Positions 7,617 through 16,830 are shown, numbered from the stretch's first letter. The stretch: DNA of 48,971 nucleotides from Elusimicrobiota bacterium (GCA_041658405.1 JBBAAG010000012.1:1-48971), one strand, 5' to 3'. Numbers and translations are program-made. The notes: generated from the letters alone by a model not told the origin.

Positions 7617-8375
7617 CTATTTTAATAAAATGTAATTTATTGATAGACATGCTAGTAGATATGGCTGAATCCTTCCGTCTATTAATCCTCTGACTTTAAA
7701 ATCAGTACGCAATATAAAAAGAGGGGCTATTGTATATTGTAAACCAACGAGTACTTGCCAGCCATATTTTTCATATGTTGTTTGTGGTAAGTAATATTCT
7801 TCCCCCCCTCCTAGAGGAAGTGTTGAAGTTGGAGTGTCTTTAATATAAAAATACCCAAAACCTAGCCCATTATAACAATCAAATGACGTTGTTTTAATAA
7901 AGGAATATTTTAAAGATAAATAAGTAGTTGTATATTCACTTTCTATTGTTGGATAAAAAGAATAAACAGTAAGATAGTTCTTCATAATAAAATATCGTTT
8001 GGTGTGTCCAATGTCAAAACATAATTTCATTTTGTCAAGTATAGTAAAATCACTTTCTATTCCCGTATTCCATCCAAATTTGGTTTCACTCCGATCTTCC
8101 AATGCTAGTAAATAATCTATGCCATAAGTTAAACCATAATATAAACCTATGTCAAAGTATTTAAGATAAGGTTTCAAAATACAATCTGAGGTTCTCTTTA
8201 TTTTTTGATCCTGAGACATTATTGGTTGAGTATGGGATTGAATTATTATTTTATCGCTAACTTCCTGGCAATAAACTGACGAAACAAGTGTTACTACAAT
8301 CATTAAAGCAATGACTGCAGAACCGTAGAACTGTAAATCTATAATTGACTTTTTATTACGACTACCTGACTTCAC
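7617..8375 (-). CDS. Outer-membrane beta-barrel protein
   Basis: 252 residues from GTG 8375. A hydrophobic signal (VIALMIVVTLVSSVYC) is followed by alternating aromatic-polar strands and a C-terminus ending in LACLSINYILLK, typical of small outer-membrane barrels. A start further in, at the Met of the signal core, would shorten the basic N-terminus. It leads the three-gene group reaching 6198. The start codon lies inside a sequence that recurs at 44154-44197. Confidence 0.6.
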   Translation of the reverse strand: MKSGSRNKKSIIDLQFYGSAVIALMIVVTLVSSVYCQEVSDKIIIQSHTQPIMSQDQKIKRTSDCILKPYLKYFDIGLYYGLTYGIDYLLALEDRSETKFGWNTGIESDFTILDKMKLCFDIGHTKRYFIMKNYLTVYSFYPTIESEYTTTYLSLKYSFIKTTSFDCYNGLGFGYFYIKDTPTSTLPLGGGEEYYLPQTTYEKYGWQVLVGLQYTIAPLFILRTDFKVRGLIDGRIQPYLLACLSINYILLK

Positions 8376-8405
8376 TAATTTCTCGCTTTCAATTGGCTTA
8401 AATTA
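8362..8405. repeat. 44-bp repeat, copy A (partner 44154-44197)
   Basis: The two copies differ at one base, and weaker similarity continues for about 50 bases (to roughly 8450 and 44250). Copy A covers the start of the barrel gene; copy B lies in a gap behind the M23 gene. The rest of 8406-8690 contains no gene I can support. Confidence 0.75.
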
Positions 8406-8611
8406 ATCTAATTCTTTTTAACTCTTTTTCGTACCCGCTCATTATATTAGACACCTGAGTACTTAAAAAGTTCAACTCAAACAAAAATAATACCCCTCTG
8501 TTTTCCCGTACAACAGCATTATGGCTTTTTGTTTTCATCACAAAACCTTTCCTGCTTCCGAGATACTTTAGGTACGACGTTTAACACTGACGTTTTACGA
8601 CTGGACCGGTG

Positions 8612-8671
8612 TAGATTTGATTATACAACTAATCTAAACTTATTCTATATAACTAATATTTTGTTTGTCAA
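8612..8671 (-). promoter_or_regulatory. Promoter and inverted repeat upstream of the barrel operon
   Basis: On the minus strand TTGACA (8666-8671) stands 16 bases from TATAGA (8644-8649). Just downstream lies TAGATT-13-AATCTA (8612-8636), a likely operator. It would drive the genes ending at 6198 with a long leader of about 260 bases. Confidence 0.45.
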
Positions 8672-8690
8672 GTAGTTAGTATGTTACTTA

Positions 8691-9341
8691 TTATACAATA
8701 AAATAACCTTTGTTCACTACCGTCTTTATCATATCGCGGTTTGGGCCGAGTTTCCTTCTTAACCGCATAACAACAGAGTCTAACTCTTTCCCGCCTTTAA
8801 CTTCTTTTTTACACCATATAATGTCGTACATATCCCGTCGGGTTGCTAGTTTGGGGTACGCTTTCATCAGCATTAACAAAAACTGGAATTCTTTATATTT
8901 TAGCGGGATATACTTACTCCCAACTTTTAATTCCATTGGGAACACCCAGAGTTCGTACTTCCCGGCTGTTGCATGCGGTTTGTCGTTCTCAATTTTTGCT
9001 ACATGACCCAACACTCTTCGTACTTTATCCCTAAACACTTCAGGTTTTGCAGTCTTTACTACTATACTGTTCACCCCAGCACTGTAGAACTCTTTCTCTT
9101 CGATTTTGGAAGGTTTGGCATCCATAATTAACAGTATTTCTGTATTATTCGCGGAACGTTTTATAGATTTAATTACCTCTATACGTTTATCTTTGATAAC
9201 AACAACGTCATAGTTCGATAATGAAATTCGGCCTGGTATTGTCAGGGAAGACGCTTTGGTTTGACAACACTCGTTAATTTCTTCAAGTTCTTTTGGGATG
9301 GTTTTATACCCGGCGAACAACACTTTTGGTTTCTTAAACAT
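8691..9341 (-). CDS. OmpR-type winged-helix regulator with degenerate receiver
   Basis: 216 residues from the ATG at 9341, chosen because GAGGTGGAAT precedes it. The first 110 residues have the length and order of a response-regulator receiver (DVVVIKDK, EILLIMDAK, SIVVKTAKPE), but the phospho-acceptor Asp region is changed, so it is probably not phosphorylated in the standard way. Residues about 125-216 form a Trans_reg_C winged helix (PLKYKEFQFLLMLMK, then DSVVMRLRRKLG and TVVNKGYFIV). It lies behind the relaxase gene in the same direction, so control of transfer genes is a reasonable guess. Confidence 0.8.
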   Translation of the reverse strand: MFKKPKVLFAGYKTIPKELEEINECCQTKASSLTIPGRISLSNYDVVVIKDKRIEVIKSIKRSANNTEILLIMDAKPSKIEEKEFYSAGVNSIVVKTAKPEVFRDKVRRVLGHVAKIENDKPHATAGKYELWVFPMELKVGSKYIPLKYKEFQFLLMLMKAYPKLATRRDMYDIIWCKKEVKGGKELDSVVMRLRRKLGPNRDMIKTVVNKGYFIV

Positions 9342-9439
9342 ATTCCACCTCGTTCTATAAAAAGATATGTACGACTGGAACAACAATATTCTAACTCTAA
9401 CACCGGGTTAAATACAAGTAAGAATTTATGTTTTTGTTA

Positions 9440-12400
9440 TTACCTGTCAAACCCTAAGTCCAAAACGTTCACACCCAGCGATTTTGTGAGGTTCGTAACA
9501 GTTTTGTCTATCTTTCCCCTTTGGTCTTTGTCGAATTGAGATAGGATGTCGGTTTTCTTGTCCGGGATAATGTAACACTCCGCGCAGGAGAGTTTGTGGT
9601 CGATTGATAGTTTGGTGTCCCATAAAGATAACGAGTTTTTGTGGTTAAACACCTCGCACATTTTCTGTTTTTGTTCATAGGTCAAGTCCGCCCGCAAGTT
9701 CAGTTTTTGGGTGATAGCGTCCATCTCTTTCTTAAGTTTCTCAGTTTCTTTTTTGTCTGACTTATAAATCCTCAACAAATGTTCGTTATAAACCTTAAGT
9801 TCTTCCTCTGCACTCTGTTCATACACTTTGTCGGATAGTATAAAGCCAGATTCTTTGTAGCTAAAGCTGGTGTTGTTCTTGGTGTCCACAGATATTATGT
9901 CTAATAACTCAATGCTCATCTTCATAAAGTCGGTTGATACTTTTTTGCTGAACTGTTCGTCAATAAAGTGTTCGTTGGTACACACCACTACGCCGGATGA
10001 GTTATACAAAATGCTTTTCCTAAGTATATCCATAGTGTTGAATTCTTTAATACTCTTATCATACACCTCGCATGAGTTAACTTTGTTCTTAACGTTAAGG
10101 TAAAACACAACGTATGAGTTTTTGTCAGTACTAAAATATTTTTTGGCTAATATTGCAGCGTCAGCCGGTGTGCGGATACTGTTTTCGCTCTCTACCTGCG
10201 GTTTGGTTACTTCGTAGACCGGGACATTGTATTTGTTAGCAGGGCCGTCAAAATCGCCGTACTTAAATGTTTGGTAGCCCGTGACATTAGGGGTTATCGT
10301 AGCGTAACTCATATCCCCAATAACAATGTGGTCAATAAGGTTTATCCCCACGTTCTTGCAGGAGTTCGCGAGTTTCGCGGTTACCCTAATATCGTCTTCG
10401 CTTGGGGTGGGATCCCCCGAGGGGTGGTTATGAACAATAATGATGTTCTTCGCGTTTAAGTATATCGGTGTCTTCAGCATTTCCCGCGGGTGTATCAAAT
10501 TCTCGGTTACCGTGCCAATAGATACTACTTCTGTGCCTAATAACTTGTTGTTGTCGTCTAATGACATTACCAATAGTTTTTCCCTATCACTGTCTTTGAT
10601 AAACTTCATGATGTCCGCGGCTTGGGAGTGCTGGTGGATCATCAAGGTGTTTACCTGCAGGTTCTTCACTTCGTTAAGTTTTATCGTTGGGTTTTGGTAC
10701 GCTGTTAATTCACCGGTAGGGGGTGATTGGACGATAGAGGATTGTTCCGCTGCGCTGGCTTTCAGCATAGTGTTTACCGACTCTTTCGCTTGGTTAAGTT
10801 TGAGTAATACGTTTTGCGTACCGGTGCGTAATATCAAACTGGCTTCTGCGTTCGTTAAATGTTCTGGTTTTATGCCAATAAGGGTTTCTATCTCCTTAAG
10901 TTCTGTAGCGGTGAACCGCGCTTTAATCGCTTGGATGTCCGCGTCATTCGCTAAAAACTGTTTGCTCCAGCTTGAGCCTAAACATACAATGCTTTTGCAG
11001 GTAATGTTGTGTTTGTGAAACGTTAAGTACGCGTCTCTTAAACATCCGCCCGTAGTGAACTGGTCGTCAACCAAAACTACGTTTTTGTTTTTCAACGCTT
11101 CCGGGTTAGCGAGGCCGTAGTCCCTGTGTACAACCATGCGTTCCCATGAGTTGAGTTCTTTACGTTTTAATGGTGAGGGTTTATAAACTAGTTGGTCGTC
11201 TGTCTTCACACCCGTGAGCCCAGCGAGTTTCGCGGCGAATTGTATAGGTAAAATGTTTGTGCCATAGCCTTTCTCCGTAAGCGGGACTAGTACACAGCCG
11301 GGTTTGTACCCCGCTAAGTCGGTTTTAAAACTGTCAATAAAGTCTTTTGTGATGTAGTTGTTTATAACAGTGTTAATTGAGGTTGAGTCACCGGACTTTG
11401 CTTTCATAACGTCAGAGATTATGGCGGGTGAGGAAAGGCTGTGTCCTGAGTATAGTTTTGCGTCTTTATCAAAAAACGTGAACGTTGGTTGGTTGTTGTA
11501 GTGGTACTCATTTTTATAGTACTCCACAACGTTGAGGTTGGCTTTCTTCGCGTAAGTGACTGTATTAACCGTTCCCCGGCTGGTATACGGTGTGTTTGTG
11601 TAGAACGCGTAAACTATGTCGGGGGTCATTTCTACCATTTGCTTGTTACGGAAAGGGCCGGCTTTTCTGCCGTGTTTAGCCCAGTCCGCAAATACGCGGA
11701 TTACCTTTAACCCGCGTTCCTGCGCGTGTTTGTCCGCTATACTATCCGCCCCGCGGGCACCGCCGTGGATCACTACTGCGTTCACGGGTAAGGAGTATAT
11801 GAGTTTCTTAATGGGTTCTTCGTCTTTAAACTCTCGCCCCCCGCAGATAAGGATTTTGTAGGCTCCCTCGTAAGTATCTGTGTTTTCCTTAGCGCTTAAA
11901 TTGTTGTACTTAATACTATCGAATTTGTTTATCATGTATTCCACATCCTTTTTATTCGAAAATCGTGTCAACACGTCCGGGGTATAGTTGCAAAACAAAT
12001 AGTTTATGCATAACGCAATTATTTTGTCGTCTCTTAACTTCCAAATGTCAAAAACAAAGTTTGTATTGGCTGCTAATGCATCGGTGTTGTGATTAAATTT
12101 TCCGCGTTTCTTTTGTTCCGCTTTAATACGATCCCGTATATCATCGAACTCGTCTAACATGCCTGGCACACCAGGTTTTGTGTGTTTGGTTCTTACAGCC
12201 CTAACAAAATCTTTGTAGCATATATCTTCCCACATACCGGACTCCATACGGTTATCCAAATAGAGTTTCAGTAAAGATAATACGTTGGTGTCTTTGTGAT
12301 TCTTCCTGAAATTATCAATCAATTCTTTTTCGTTTACCTTAGTACCCGGCTTACTAACCTTGGTGGGTTGAGGTAAAACGAACTCATAGCCTTTCGCTAC

Positions 12401-13255
12401 TGTGTTCCAGTGTTTTACGATGTCCGGTTTGTCTATCCCCGGGGTTTTGTCTTTCCTCGTAGTGTCCCATGCTTCAAGGTCTTGCATACCCGCGGATTTC
12501 GCTTCTACAATACTTTTTCTGCGTTGCGAAAACTTTTCTTCCAGTTCTTTTGGGATGTTGGTTATCCGCATATCGTTGTTAAACTCTAACCCGTACCCTA
12601 TCTGCTTTAATTTAGCTGCGAGGTGGGTACGGTATAAGCTGCCAAATGCTTTATTAAAGTTTTTTTGCAACACTTTTTTAAGGTCAAGACCAGTGTACTT
12701 ATTCCCCGTTTTTGTTATGTTCAACATAACTACGTGCGAGTGCAGGTGCGGTTCGTGGTCTCTGTTAAAACCGTCTCTAACCACAACATAGCACATCTTG
12801 CCCGTATACACTTTTTGTTTGTTGTTGGGCCGGCCAAAGGCGTAGTATTTTTCTATCTCTCCCATAGTTTCTAAAACTGCTTCATCATGAAGATCTATTA
12901 TCCTATTGTCTTTGTAGACCAGTGCTGCGATGCTGATACTTTTTGGTGGTGAGAATGTTAAGTCCACACCTTTTACTTTGTGTGTTCTCGCGATTTTTTC
13001 GCTCGCGTTGTTCCTGCCGGATAATAGGTTTGACATATCGATTTCGGAAATCGCATCCCCGTTATTGTACCCGAGGTCAGAAGACAAGTTCCCGTATACT
13101 TTTACGTGGTTGTGCTTGTCGTCCGTTAATACATTAACCCGTTTTTTGTGCAGCCCTTCGTGTTTATCCGGGCTTTGCCGGAAGTAGTAGTTTTCCGTGA
13201 AATGGTATTTCACTAATGCCGCGGGGTTGTTGGTTATCATCATTGTGTTTAACAT
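9440..13255 (-). CDS. MobF-type relaxase fused to SLOG, phosphoribosyltransferase and RadC domains
   Basis: 1271 residues from ATG 13255 (the frame is open to 13348; no strong ribosome site decides). Residues 1 to about 300 are a TrwC/MobF relaxase: Tyr17, Tyr23 and Tyr24 near the N-terminus, VDLTFSPPKSIS, and the metal triad in HEPHLHSHVV (His170, 172, 174). It should nick oriT and lead the transferred strand. The usual helicase is absent. From 466 to about 580 is a DUF2493/SLOG domain (CGGREF, HGGARGAD, DWAKHGRKAGPFRN). From 600 to 770 is a phosphoribosyltransferase with VVLVDDQFTTGG at 726-737. From 858 to 990 is a RadC/JAB domain with VHNHPSGDPTPSEDD and DHIVIGD, metal ligands intact. Around 1015-1120 a second RadC-like domain reads VCTNEHF in place of the metal motif and should be inactive. 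The tail is coiled and has CAEC. Confidence 0.9.
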   Translation of the reverse strand: MLNTMMITNNPAALVKYHFTENYYFRQSPDKHEGLHKKRVNVLTDDKHNHVKVYGNLSSDLGYNNGDAISEIDMSNLLSGRNNASEKIARTHKVKGVDLTFSPPKSISIAALVYKDNRIIDLHDEAVLETMGEIEKYYAFGRPNNKQKVYTGKMCYVVVRDGFNRDHEPHLHSHVVMLNITKTGNKYTGLDLKKVLQKNFNKAFGSLYRTHLAAKLKQIGYGLEFNNDMRITNIPKELEEKFSQRRKSIVEAKSAGMQDLEAWDTTRKDKTPGIDKPDIVKHWNTVAKGYEFVLPQPTKVSKPGTKVNEKELIDNFRKNHKDTNVLSLLKLYLDNRMESGMWEDICYKDFVRAVRTKHTKPGVPGMLDEFDDIRDRIKAEQKKRGKFNHNTDALAANTNFVFDIWKLRDDKIIALCINYLFCNYTPDVLTRFSNKKDVEYMINKFDSIKYNNLSAKENTDTYEGAYKILICGGREFKDEEPIKKLIYSLPVNAVVIHGGARGADSIADKHAQERGLKVIRVFADWAKHGRKAGPFRNKQMVEMTPDIVYAFYTNTPYTSRGTVNTVTYAKKANLNVVEYYKNEYHYNNQPTFTFFDKDAKLYSGHSLSSPAIISDVMKAKSGDSTSINTVINNYITKDFIDSFKTDLAGYKPGCVLVPLTEKGYGTNILPIQFAAKLAGLTGVKTDDQLVYKPSPLKRKELNSWERMVVHRDYGLANPEALKNKNVVLVDDQFTTGGCLRDAYLTFHKHNITCKSIVCLGSSWSKQFLANDADIQAIKARFTATELKEIETLIGIKPEHLTNAEASLILRTGTQNVLLKLNQAKESVNTMLKASAAEQSSIVQSPPTGELTAYQNPTIKLNEVKNLQVNTLMIHQHSQAADIMKFIKDSDREKLLVMSLDDNNKLLGTEVVSIGTVTENLIHPREMLKTPIYLNAKNIIIVHNHPSGDPTPSEDDIRVTAKLANSCKNVGINLIDHIVIGDMSYATITPNVTGYQTFKYGDFDGPANKYNVPVYEVTKPQVESENSIRTPADAAILAKKYFSTDKNSYVVFYLNVKNKVNSCEVYDKSIKEFNTMDILRKSILYNSSGVVVCTNEHFIDEQFSKKVSTDFMKMSIELLDIISVDTKNNTSFSYKESGFILSDKVYEQSAEEELKVYNEHLLRIYKSDKKETEKLKKEMDAITQKLNLRADLTYEQKQKMCEVFNHKNSLSLWDTKLSIDHKLSCAECYIIPDKKTDILSQFDKDQRGKIDKTVTNLTKSLGVNVLDLGFDR

Positions 13256-13344
13256 GTTAGACCCAATATTGTTGTCATAAGTTGTGGGACAACCGGGTAT
13301 AAACTTTCGCCTGCGGGTACATAGGCACGTAAGTGCGGGTGTAC

Positions 13345-13374
13345 GCACAATTTAACACGGAGTGTTAATTGTGC
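13345..13374. other. Inverted repeat, candidate oriT core
   Basis: GCACAATTTAACAC and GTGTTAATTGTGC are complementary apart from one bulged T, with a three-base loop. The repeat lies between the relaxase start and the small gene ahead of it, where MobF plasmids often carry oriT. The rest of the gap (13375-13458) has further GGGGAC/GTCCCC arms. No T-run follows, so a terminator is less likely. Confidence 0.45.
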
Positions 13375-13458
13375 AATGGTGCATACGTTCTAAGAGAGAG
13401 GGCGAAAGGTGGGGACGGTGTGACCGAACCCCCGTACCGCTGGTGTCCGTGTCCCCTC

Positions 13459-13746
13459 TTACTTCCCCGTATTTTCTGCTGGTGGGTGTTGAATGTCACC
13501 AGTTGGTGCTGGGGTTGTACTTCCATCTTGGGTCACGAGCTCCGGGAAGAAGTCTTTTAGATAAACGTTCAATGCTTTGGTTTGTGATTTGTTAATGAAA
13601 AACTCTTTCTTCGCAGTGTTAAGTTTTTTGCTTAGCTGTTTCTGCTGAACCATAAGCTCTTTGAGTTTGTCAACAATCTGTGGGCCTAATTCTTTTACGC
13701 TGTCCCTGTAGGTCAACGTGATGCCGGAAATTACAATCTTTGACAT
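13459..13746 (-). CDS. Small coiled protein upstream of the relaxase
   Basis: 95 residues with a strong ribosome site (AGGAGG) before the ATG. After a short N-terminal strand (MSKIVISGITLTYRDSVKEL) residues 25-60 form a Lys/Gln-rich amphipathic helix (LKELMVQQKQLSKKLNTAKK), and the tail is Pro/Thr-rich. I recognise no family. Placed directly ahead of the relaxase and the candidate oriT, it could be a relaxosome accessory protein. A TATAAT box on the minus strand at 13831-13836 is the likely -10 region. Confidence 0.6.
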   Translation of the reverse strand: MSKIVISGITLTYRDSVKELGPQIVDKLKELMVQQKQLSKKLNTAKKEFFINKSQTKALNVYLKDFFPELVTQDGSTTPAPTGDIQHPPAENTGK

Positions 13747-13846
13747 AGTGCCTCCTCTTAATTTTTACCAATCATTATCCCATTGTCTTGCTAAACGAGA
13801 AGGCCTGTCAGGTTCTCGCGTTTGGTTTATATTATACTACATTTAT

Positions 13847-14707
13847 TTATTTTGTTTCTTCACTTAATAAATTGCCGTTGGTGTCGTATGTTTTATTACT
13901 GATCAACTTGCCATTTTTGTAAATACTTTCTTTTAACAATTGTCCAGTTTCAGAGAATTCTTTCAAAAGCACGAAGTTACCATTATTATAATTCTCTTCC
14001 GCTTTCAGTTGTCCTGTCTCGTAATATTCCTTGGTTATATCTTCAGGATTGCCATCTTTCCAATACGATTCCATTTTTAACTTACCATTCTTATAATATT
14101 CTTTAGATATTCCTTCCAGTTTGTCATTGTGAGCATTCCATTCAACTTCTAATTGTCCTGTGTCGTAATATTTTTTCTTTCCATTAGACTTACCATTCTT
14201 ATAAATTTCTTCAACTTCTAATTGTCCTGTGTCATAATATATTTTTGATATTCCATCTCTCTTATTATCTTTGAAAGTACATTCTGATCTTAAATGCCCT
14301 GTATCTTTATATGTTTTAAATATTCCTTCTAATTTATTAGCTTTAAAATTACATTCTGATTCTAACTGCCCATTTTCGTAATAAGATTTAGCTATTCCAT
14401 CTCGTTTACTGTCATTTATAATAAATTCTGACATCAAATTCCCTGATTCATAGTATTTATTTGATATACCATCTAGTTTGCCATTTTTGTAATTAGATAT
14501 TGTTTTCAACTGTCCCGTTTTGTAATATTCTTTCGTTATTCCATTCGGTTTGCCATTTTTGTAATTTCCTTCTAACCAAATCTGTCCTGTGTTATAATAT
14601 TTTTTCACTATCCCATCTGGTATTTTGTTATTACAGCCAAGTATGCAAATACATAATGCAAACATAGCTGAAGTCATAACTGAAATCTGTTTATTGAATT
14701 TCATCAT
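13847..14707 (-). CDS. MORN-repeat (YwqK-like) lipoprotein
   Basis: 286 residues. Lipobox ILGC with Cys25. The rest is about eleven MORN_2-type repeats of the form GxxKxYYxTGQLxxExxYKNGKxxG, the arrangement seen in proteins annotated as YwqK-family antitoxins. It should be anchored in an envelope membrane facing the periplasm. It follows the 141-residue gene by about 50 bases. Function unknown; the YwqK antitoxin name is a family label, and no toxin partner is obvious beside it. Confidence 0.8.
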   Translation of the reverse strand: MMKFNKQISVMTSAMFALCICILGCNNKIPDGIVKKYYNTGQIWLEGNYKNGKPNGITKEYYKTGQLKTISNYKNGKLDGISNKYYESGNLMSEFIINDSKRDGIAKSYYENGQLESECNFKANKLEGIFKTYKDTGHLRSECTFKDNKRDGISKIYYDTGQLEVEEIYKNGKSNGKKKYYDTGQLEVEWNAHNDKLEGISKEYYKNGKLKMESYWKDGNPEDITKEYYETGQLKAEENYNNGNFVLLKEFSETGQLLKESIYKNGKLISNKTYDTNGNLLSEETK

Positions 14708-14759
14708 TAACCTTTCCTTATTGGTTATTTCTGGGTCAAAGTCAAAATATATTTTACTA

Positions 14760-15185
14760 TTACGGTTTCGTTATCATTTTGAAAATGGGAACAAAAAATT
14801 GTACTAGAGAGATACAAAGTGCTAATATTCCCAATAGCACAGATGATAATCCTAGTCTTGCAGAAACTCTATAGGCAGGGTCAGATGCATCCCACGCCCA
14901 CATAAATTCACCCCAAAAACCAGACTTTATAAGAACAAAGTCCACATCATCATTAATATTCAATCCTAAACGATTGCGTAAACGTTCGTCAATTTTTAAT
15001 TCAGCTGCACTGTTGTTATTGTCTCCCCTTAAAATAGCGTATATTTTTTTTGAATTAACTTTAACCTGGCAAACGGTACCTTCTGTGATTAGCGTTCCTC
15101 TTTGATCAAGTCTGTGTTGTTCTGGGATACGTATAGTATCTCTATAAATATCTTTTTCATATGCTTGGCGTACTTTGAGTTTCAT
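14760..15185 (-). CDS. Small protein with beta-barrel-like domain and C-terminal membrane helix
   Basis: 141 residues. Residues 20-90 have a compact beta pattern (TLITEGTVCQVKV, KIDERLRNRLGLNINDDVDFVL) reminiscent of the double-psi/AbrB-like fold of CDC48 N-domains. Residues 112-136 are a hydrophobic helix (VLLGILALCISLVQFFVPIF), so the soluble part would be membrane-tethered. It starts 14 bases after rep1 and is probably cotranscribed with it. The family is not recognised. Confidence 0.55.
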   Translation of the reverse strand: MKLKVRQAYEKDIYRDTIRIPEQHRLDQRGTLITEGTVCQVKVNSKKIYAILRGDNNNSAAELKIDERLRNRLGLNINDDVDFVLIKSGFWGEFMWAWDASDPAYRVSARLGLSSVLLGILALCISLVQFFVPIFKMITKP

Positions 15186-15199
15186 CTTTTTCCCTTTGG

Positions 15200-16705
15200 T
15201 TATTTTACCATAGTTTCCATGATTTTCACGATTTCGGTTTGGATGCCGATTTCGCTTTTCGCGTAAAATATGCCTTTTTGGCTGGCGTTTTCTACTGCCT
15301 GAGATTTTATCATGCGTTGCTGGCTTTCCGGTAAGTTAAAATATTTTTCTAGCATTTTACTGAACCGCATGTCTTCTTTCAGGCGTTCTTGATTTTCTTC
15401 TTTACTTATATTTTTGTGGGTTTCTTCAAACGCTTGTTTATTGTCTTCTTCCTTCATGAATTCAAGTGCAAAGGGTTCGTATTGCAGGATGCCGCCAAAA
15501 AACTTTACGTCGTACCTGGTTTTCATGGCTTCAATCCTGGCATAATAAATTATGCGTTTAACTTTGTCTATGCTGCCAACACGGGTGAGGAGTTCCGCGG
15601 CTTGTTGTTTTTCTTTGTCCGTGGGTTTTGTGCGGTTGAGTTCAAATAATGAAAAAAAGTGCGATAGGGTTTCGGTCACTCCGGATTTTTCGGTTGATGA
15701 CGGGCCAAAGTTTAACTGAGGTTGGGGCCTGGCCGGTTCGAGTTCGTTGTTCGCGCGGGCGCCCGGGTATATGTGGAGTTCCCAGTCGTTAGGGTTTTTG
15801 CTTTTTGTGTTAACCCACTTAAAGTCTTTGATGTATCCAAAGGTTATAAGTGTTGTGAGGTGTTTGTTAAGTTTCTCTTTTGCTTTTGATATGTGGCGTT
15901 GGATTTCTAACGGTATGCGCTGGCAAAAGTCGGTGTACGGAAGTTTTACGTAGTTGTTGTTGTTCATTATCGTTGTAAATGCCAGGTTGAGGATCAGGTA
16001 TAGCCGTTTTAACACGACGTCCGGGAAGTCCATCATGTATTTGTAATCTATTTTTCGTGTGTAATAAGTGTTGAAGCTGTGTGTGTACATCTCGTTTAGG
16101 ACTATATATACGTGTTCGGATATGCCGGTCTCTTTTTCTTTTTCTGAAAGTTCGGATTTCGGGATTTGATCGGGTATAGACTCGTTTTTTAGGACTATCA
16201 TTTCGTATTTGTGAAAAAACGCGTCAATACCACCGGATACATATTTCTTTTTTTTGTCTAGTTCCCAATTGCGTTTGAATGTGTGTTGTGATTCGATGTT
16301 CATTGTTACAAGTTCTTTAAGGTCTTGTCGAATAGATTCTATGTTCGCGCCTTTTGGAATAACGCCTTTTGTCATTGCTATCTCGTAAAGCGAGGTTGCT
16401 AGATACCGGGAGACCGGCCAGCCGCGGTCGTTTATAAGTTTGGTTATCGCCAGGTCGGTCTCAATCGCGCTGGGGCCAGGGAGGCCGAAGGCTTCTGTTC
16501 CCATCACTCGCCAAATCATTTCTTTTTCTTCGTTGCCGTCACGAAACTTGCGTTTATATAAGATTGTGTTTTTTTTACTCTTGGCATATACGTTGCCAAT
16601 AGGGTATTGCATAAAGTTTACTTCGGCTTTTATAGGCTTTATTATGTCGTCGCGAATTTCTTTTTTGTCTTTTTCTATTAATTTATCGGTTGTGTCGTCA
16701 CCCAT
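15200..16705 (-). CDS. Plasmid replication initiator (RepA/RPA-like), Rep1
   Basis: 501 residues. The N-terminal part (NFMQYPIGNVYAKSK, Tyr-rich strand, TDLAITKLINDRG) resembles the replication initiator protein A family, which binds iterons with winged-helix domains; a second helical block (LPYTDFCQRIPLEIQRHISKAKEKL) fits the second winged helix. It should bind the 22-bp iterons at 16884-17154 directly upstream and open the origin. A homologous protein, Rep2, lies at 31509-33011 with the same length and many conserved blocks. Family assignment is from motif memory, while the initiator role is well supported by the iterons and parA. Confidence 0.85.
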   Translation of the reverse strand: MGDDTTDKLIEKDKKEIRDDIIKPIKAEVNFMQYPIGNVYAKSKKNTILYKRKFRDGNEEKEMIWRVMGTEAFGLPGPSAIETDLAITKLINDRGWPVSRYLATSLYEIAMTKGVIPKGANIESIRQDLKELVTMNIESQHTFKRNWELDKKKKYVSGGIDAFFHKYEMIVLKNESIPDQIPKSELSEKEKETGISEHVYIVLNEMYTHSFNTYYTRKIDYKYMMDFPDVVLKRLYLILNLAFTTIMNNNNYVKLPYTDFCQRIPLEIQRHISKAKEKLNKHLTTLITFGYIKDFKWVNTKSKNPNDWELHIYPGARANNELEPARPQPQLNFGPSSTEKSGVTETLSHFFSLFELNRTKPTDKEKQQAAELLTRVGSIDKVKRIIYYARIEAMKTRYDVKFFGGILQYEPFALEFMKEEDNKQAFEETHKNISKEENQERLKEDMRFSKMLEKYFNLPESQQRMIKSQAVENASQKGIFYAKSEIGIQTEIVKIMETMVK

Positions 16706-16740
16706 TGTTAAAGTTGTCCCCTTTTATAAAAATGTAACAC

Positions 16741-16830
16741 ACGTGTCGTAAAGTGTGTAAAGTATTAGAAGTAAACACAGAAGTAAAGAAGAAGCAAGTT
16801 TGTTGCCAAAAACGGTAACTTCAGAAAAAC
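16741..16830 (-). promoter_or_regulatory. rep1 leader/promoter region conserved with rep2
   Basis: The stretch AGTGTGT-AAGTATTAGAAGTAAA, then AAGAAGCAAGTTTGTTGCC, matches the leader ahead of rep2 (33061-33110). On the minus strand it contains TTTACTTCTAATACTTT, a -10-like box, and GCAA-CAAAC-TTGC, a small hairpin. It probably holds the rep promoter and a copy-control structure. Confidence 0.5.

Noticed and set aside
10440..11018. Plus-strand 192-codon ORF
   Set aside because: Antisense to the SLOG/PRTase/RadC part of the relaxase; low-complexity Ser/Phe content typical of a shadow frame.
13362..13595. Short plus-strand ORFs over the candidate oriT
   Set aside because: They run through the inverted repeat and the opposite-strand gene without motifs or ribosome sites.
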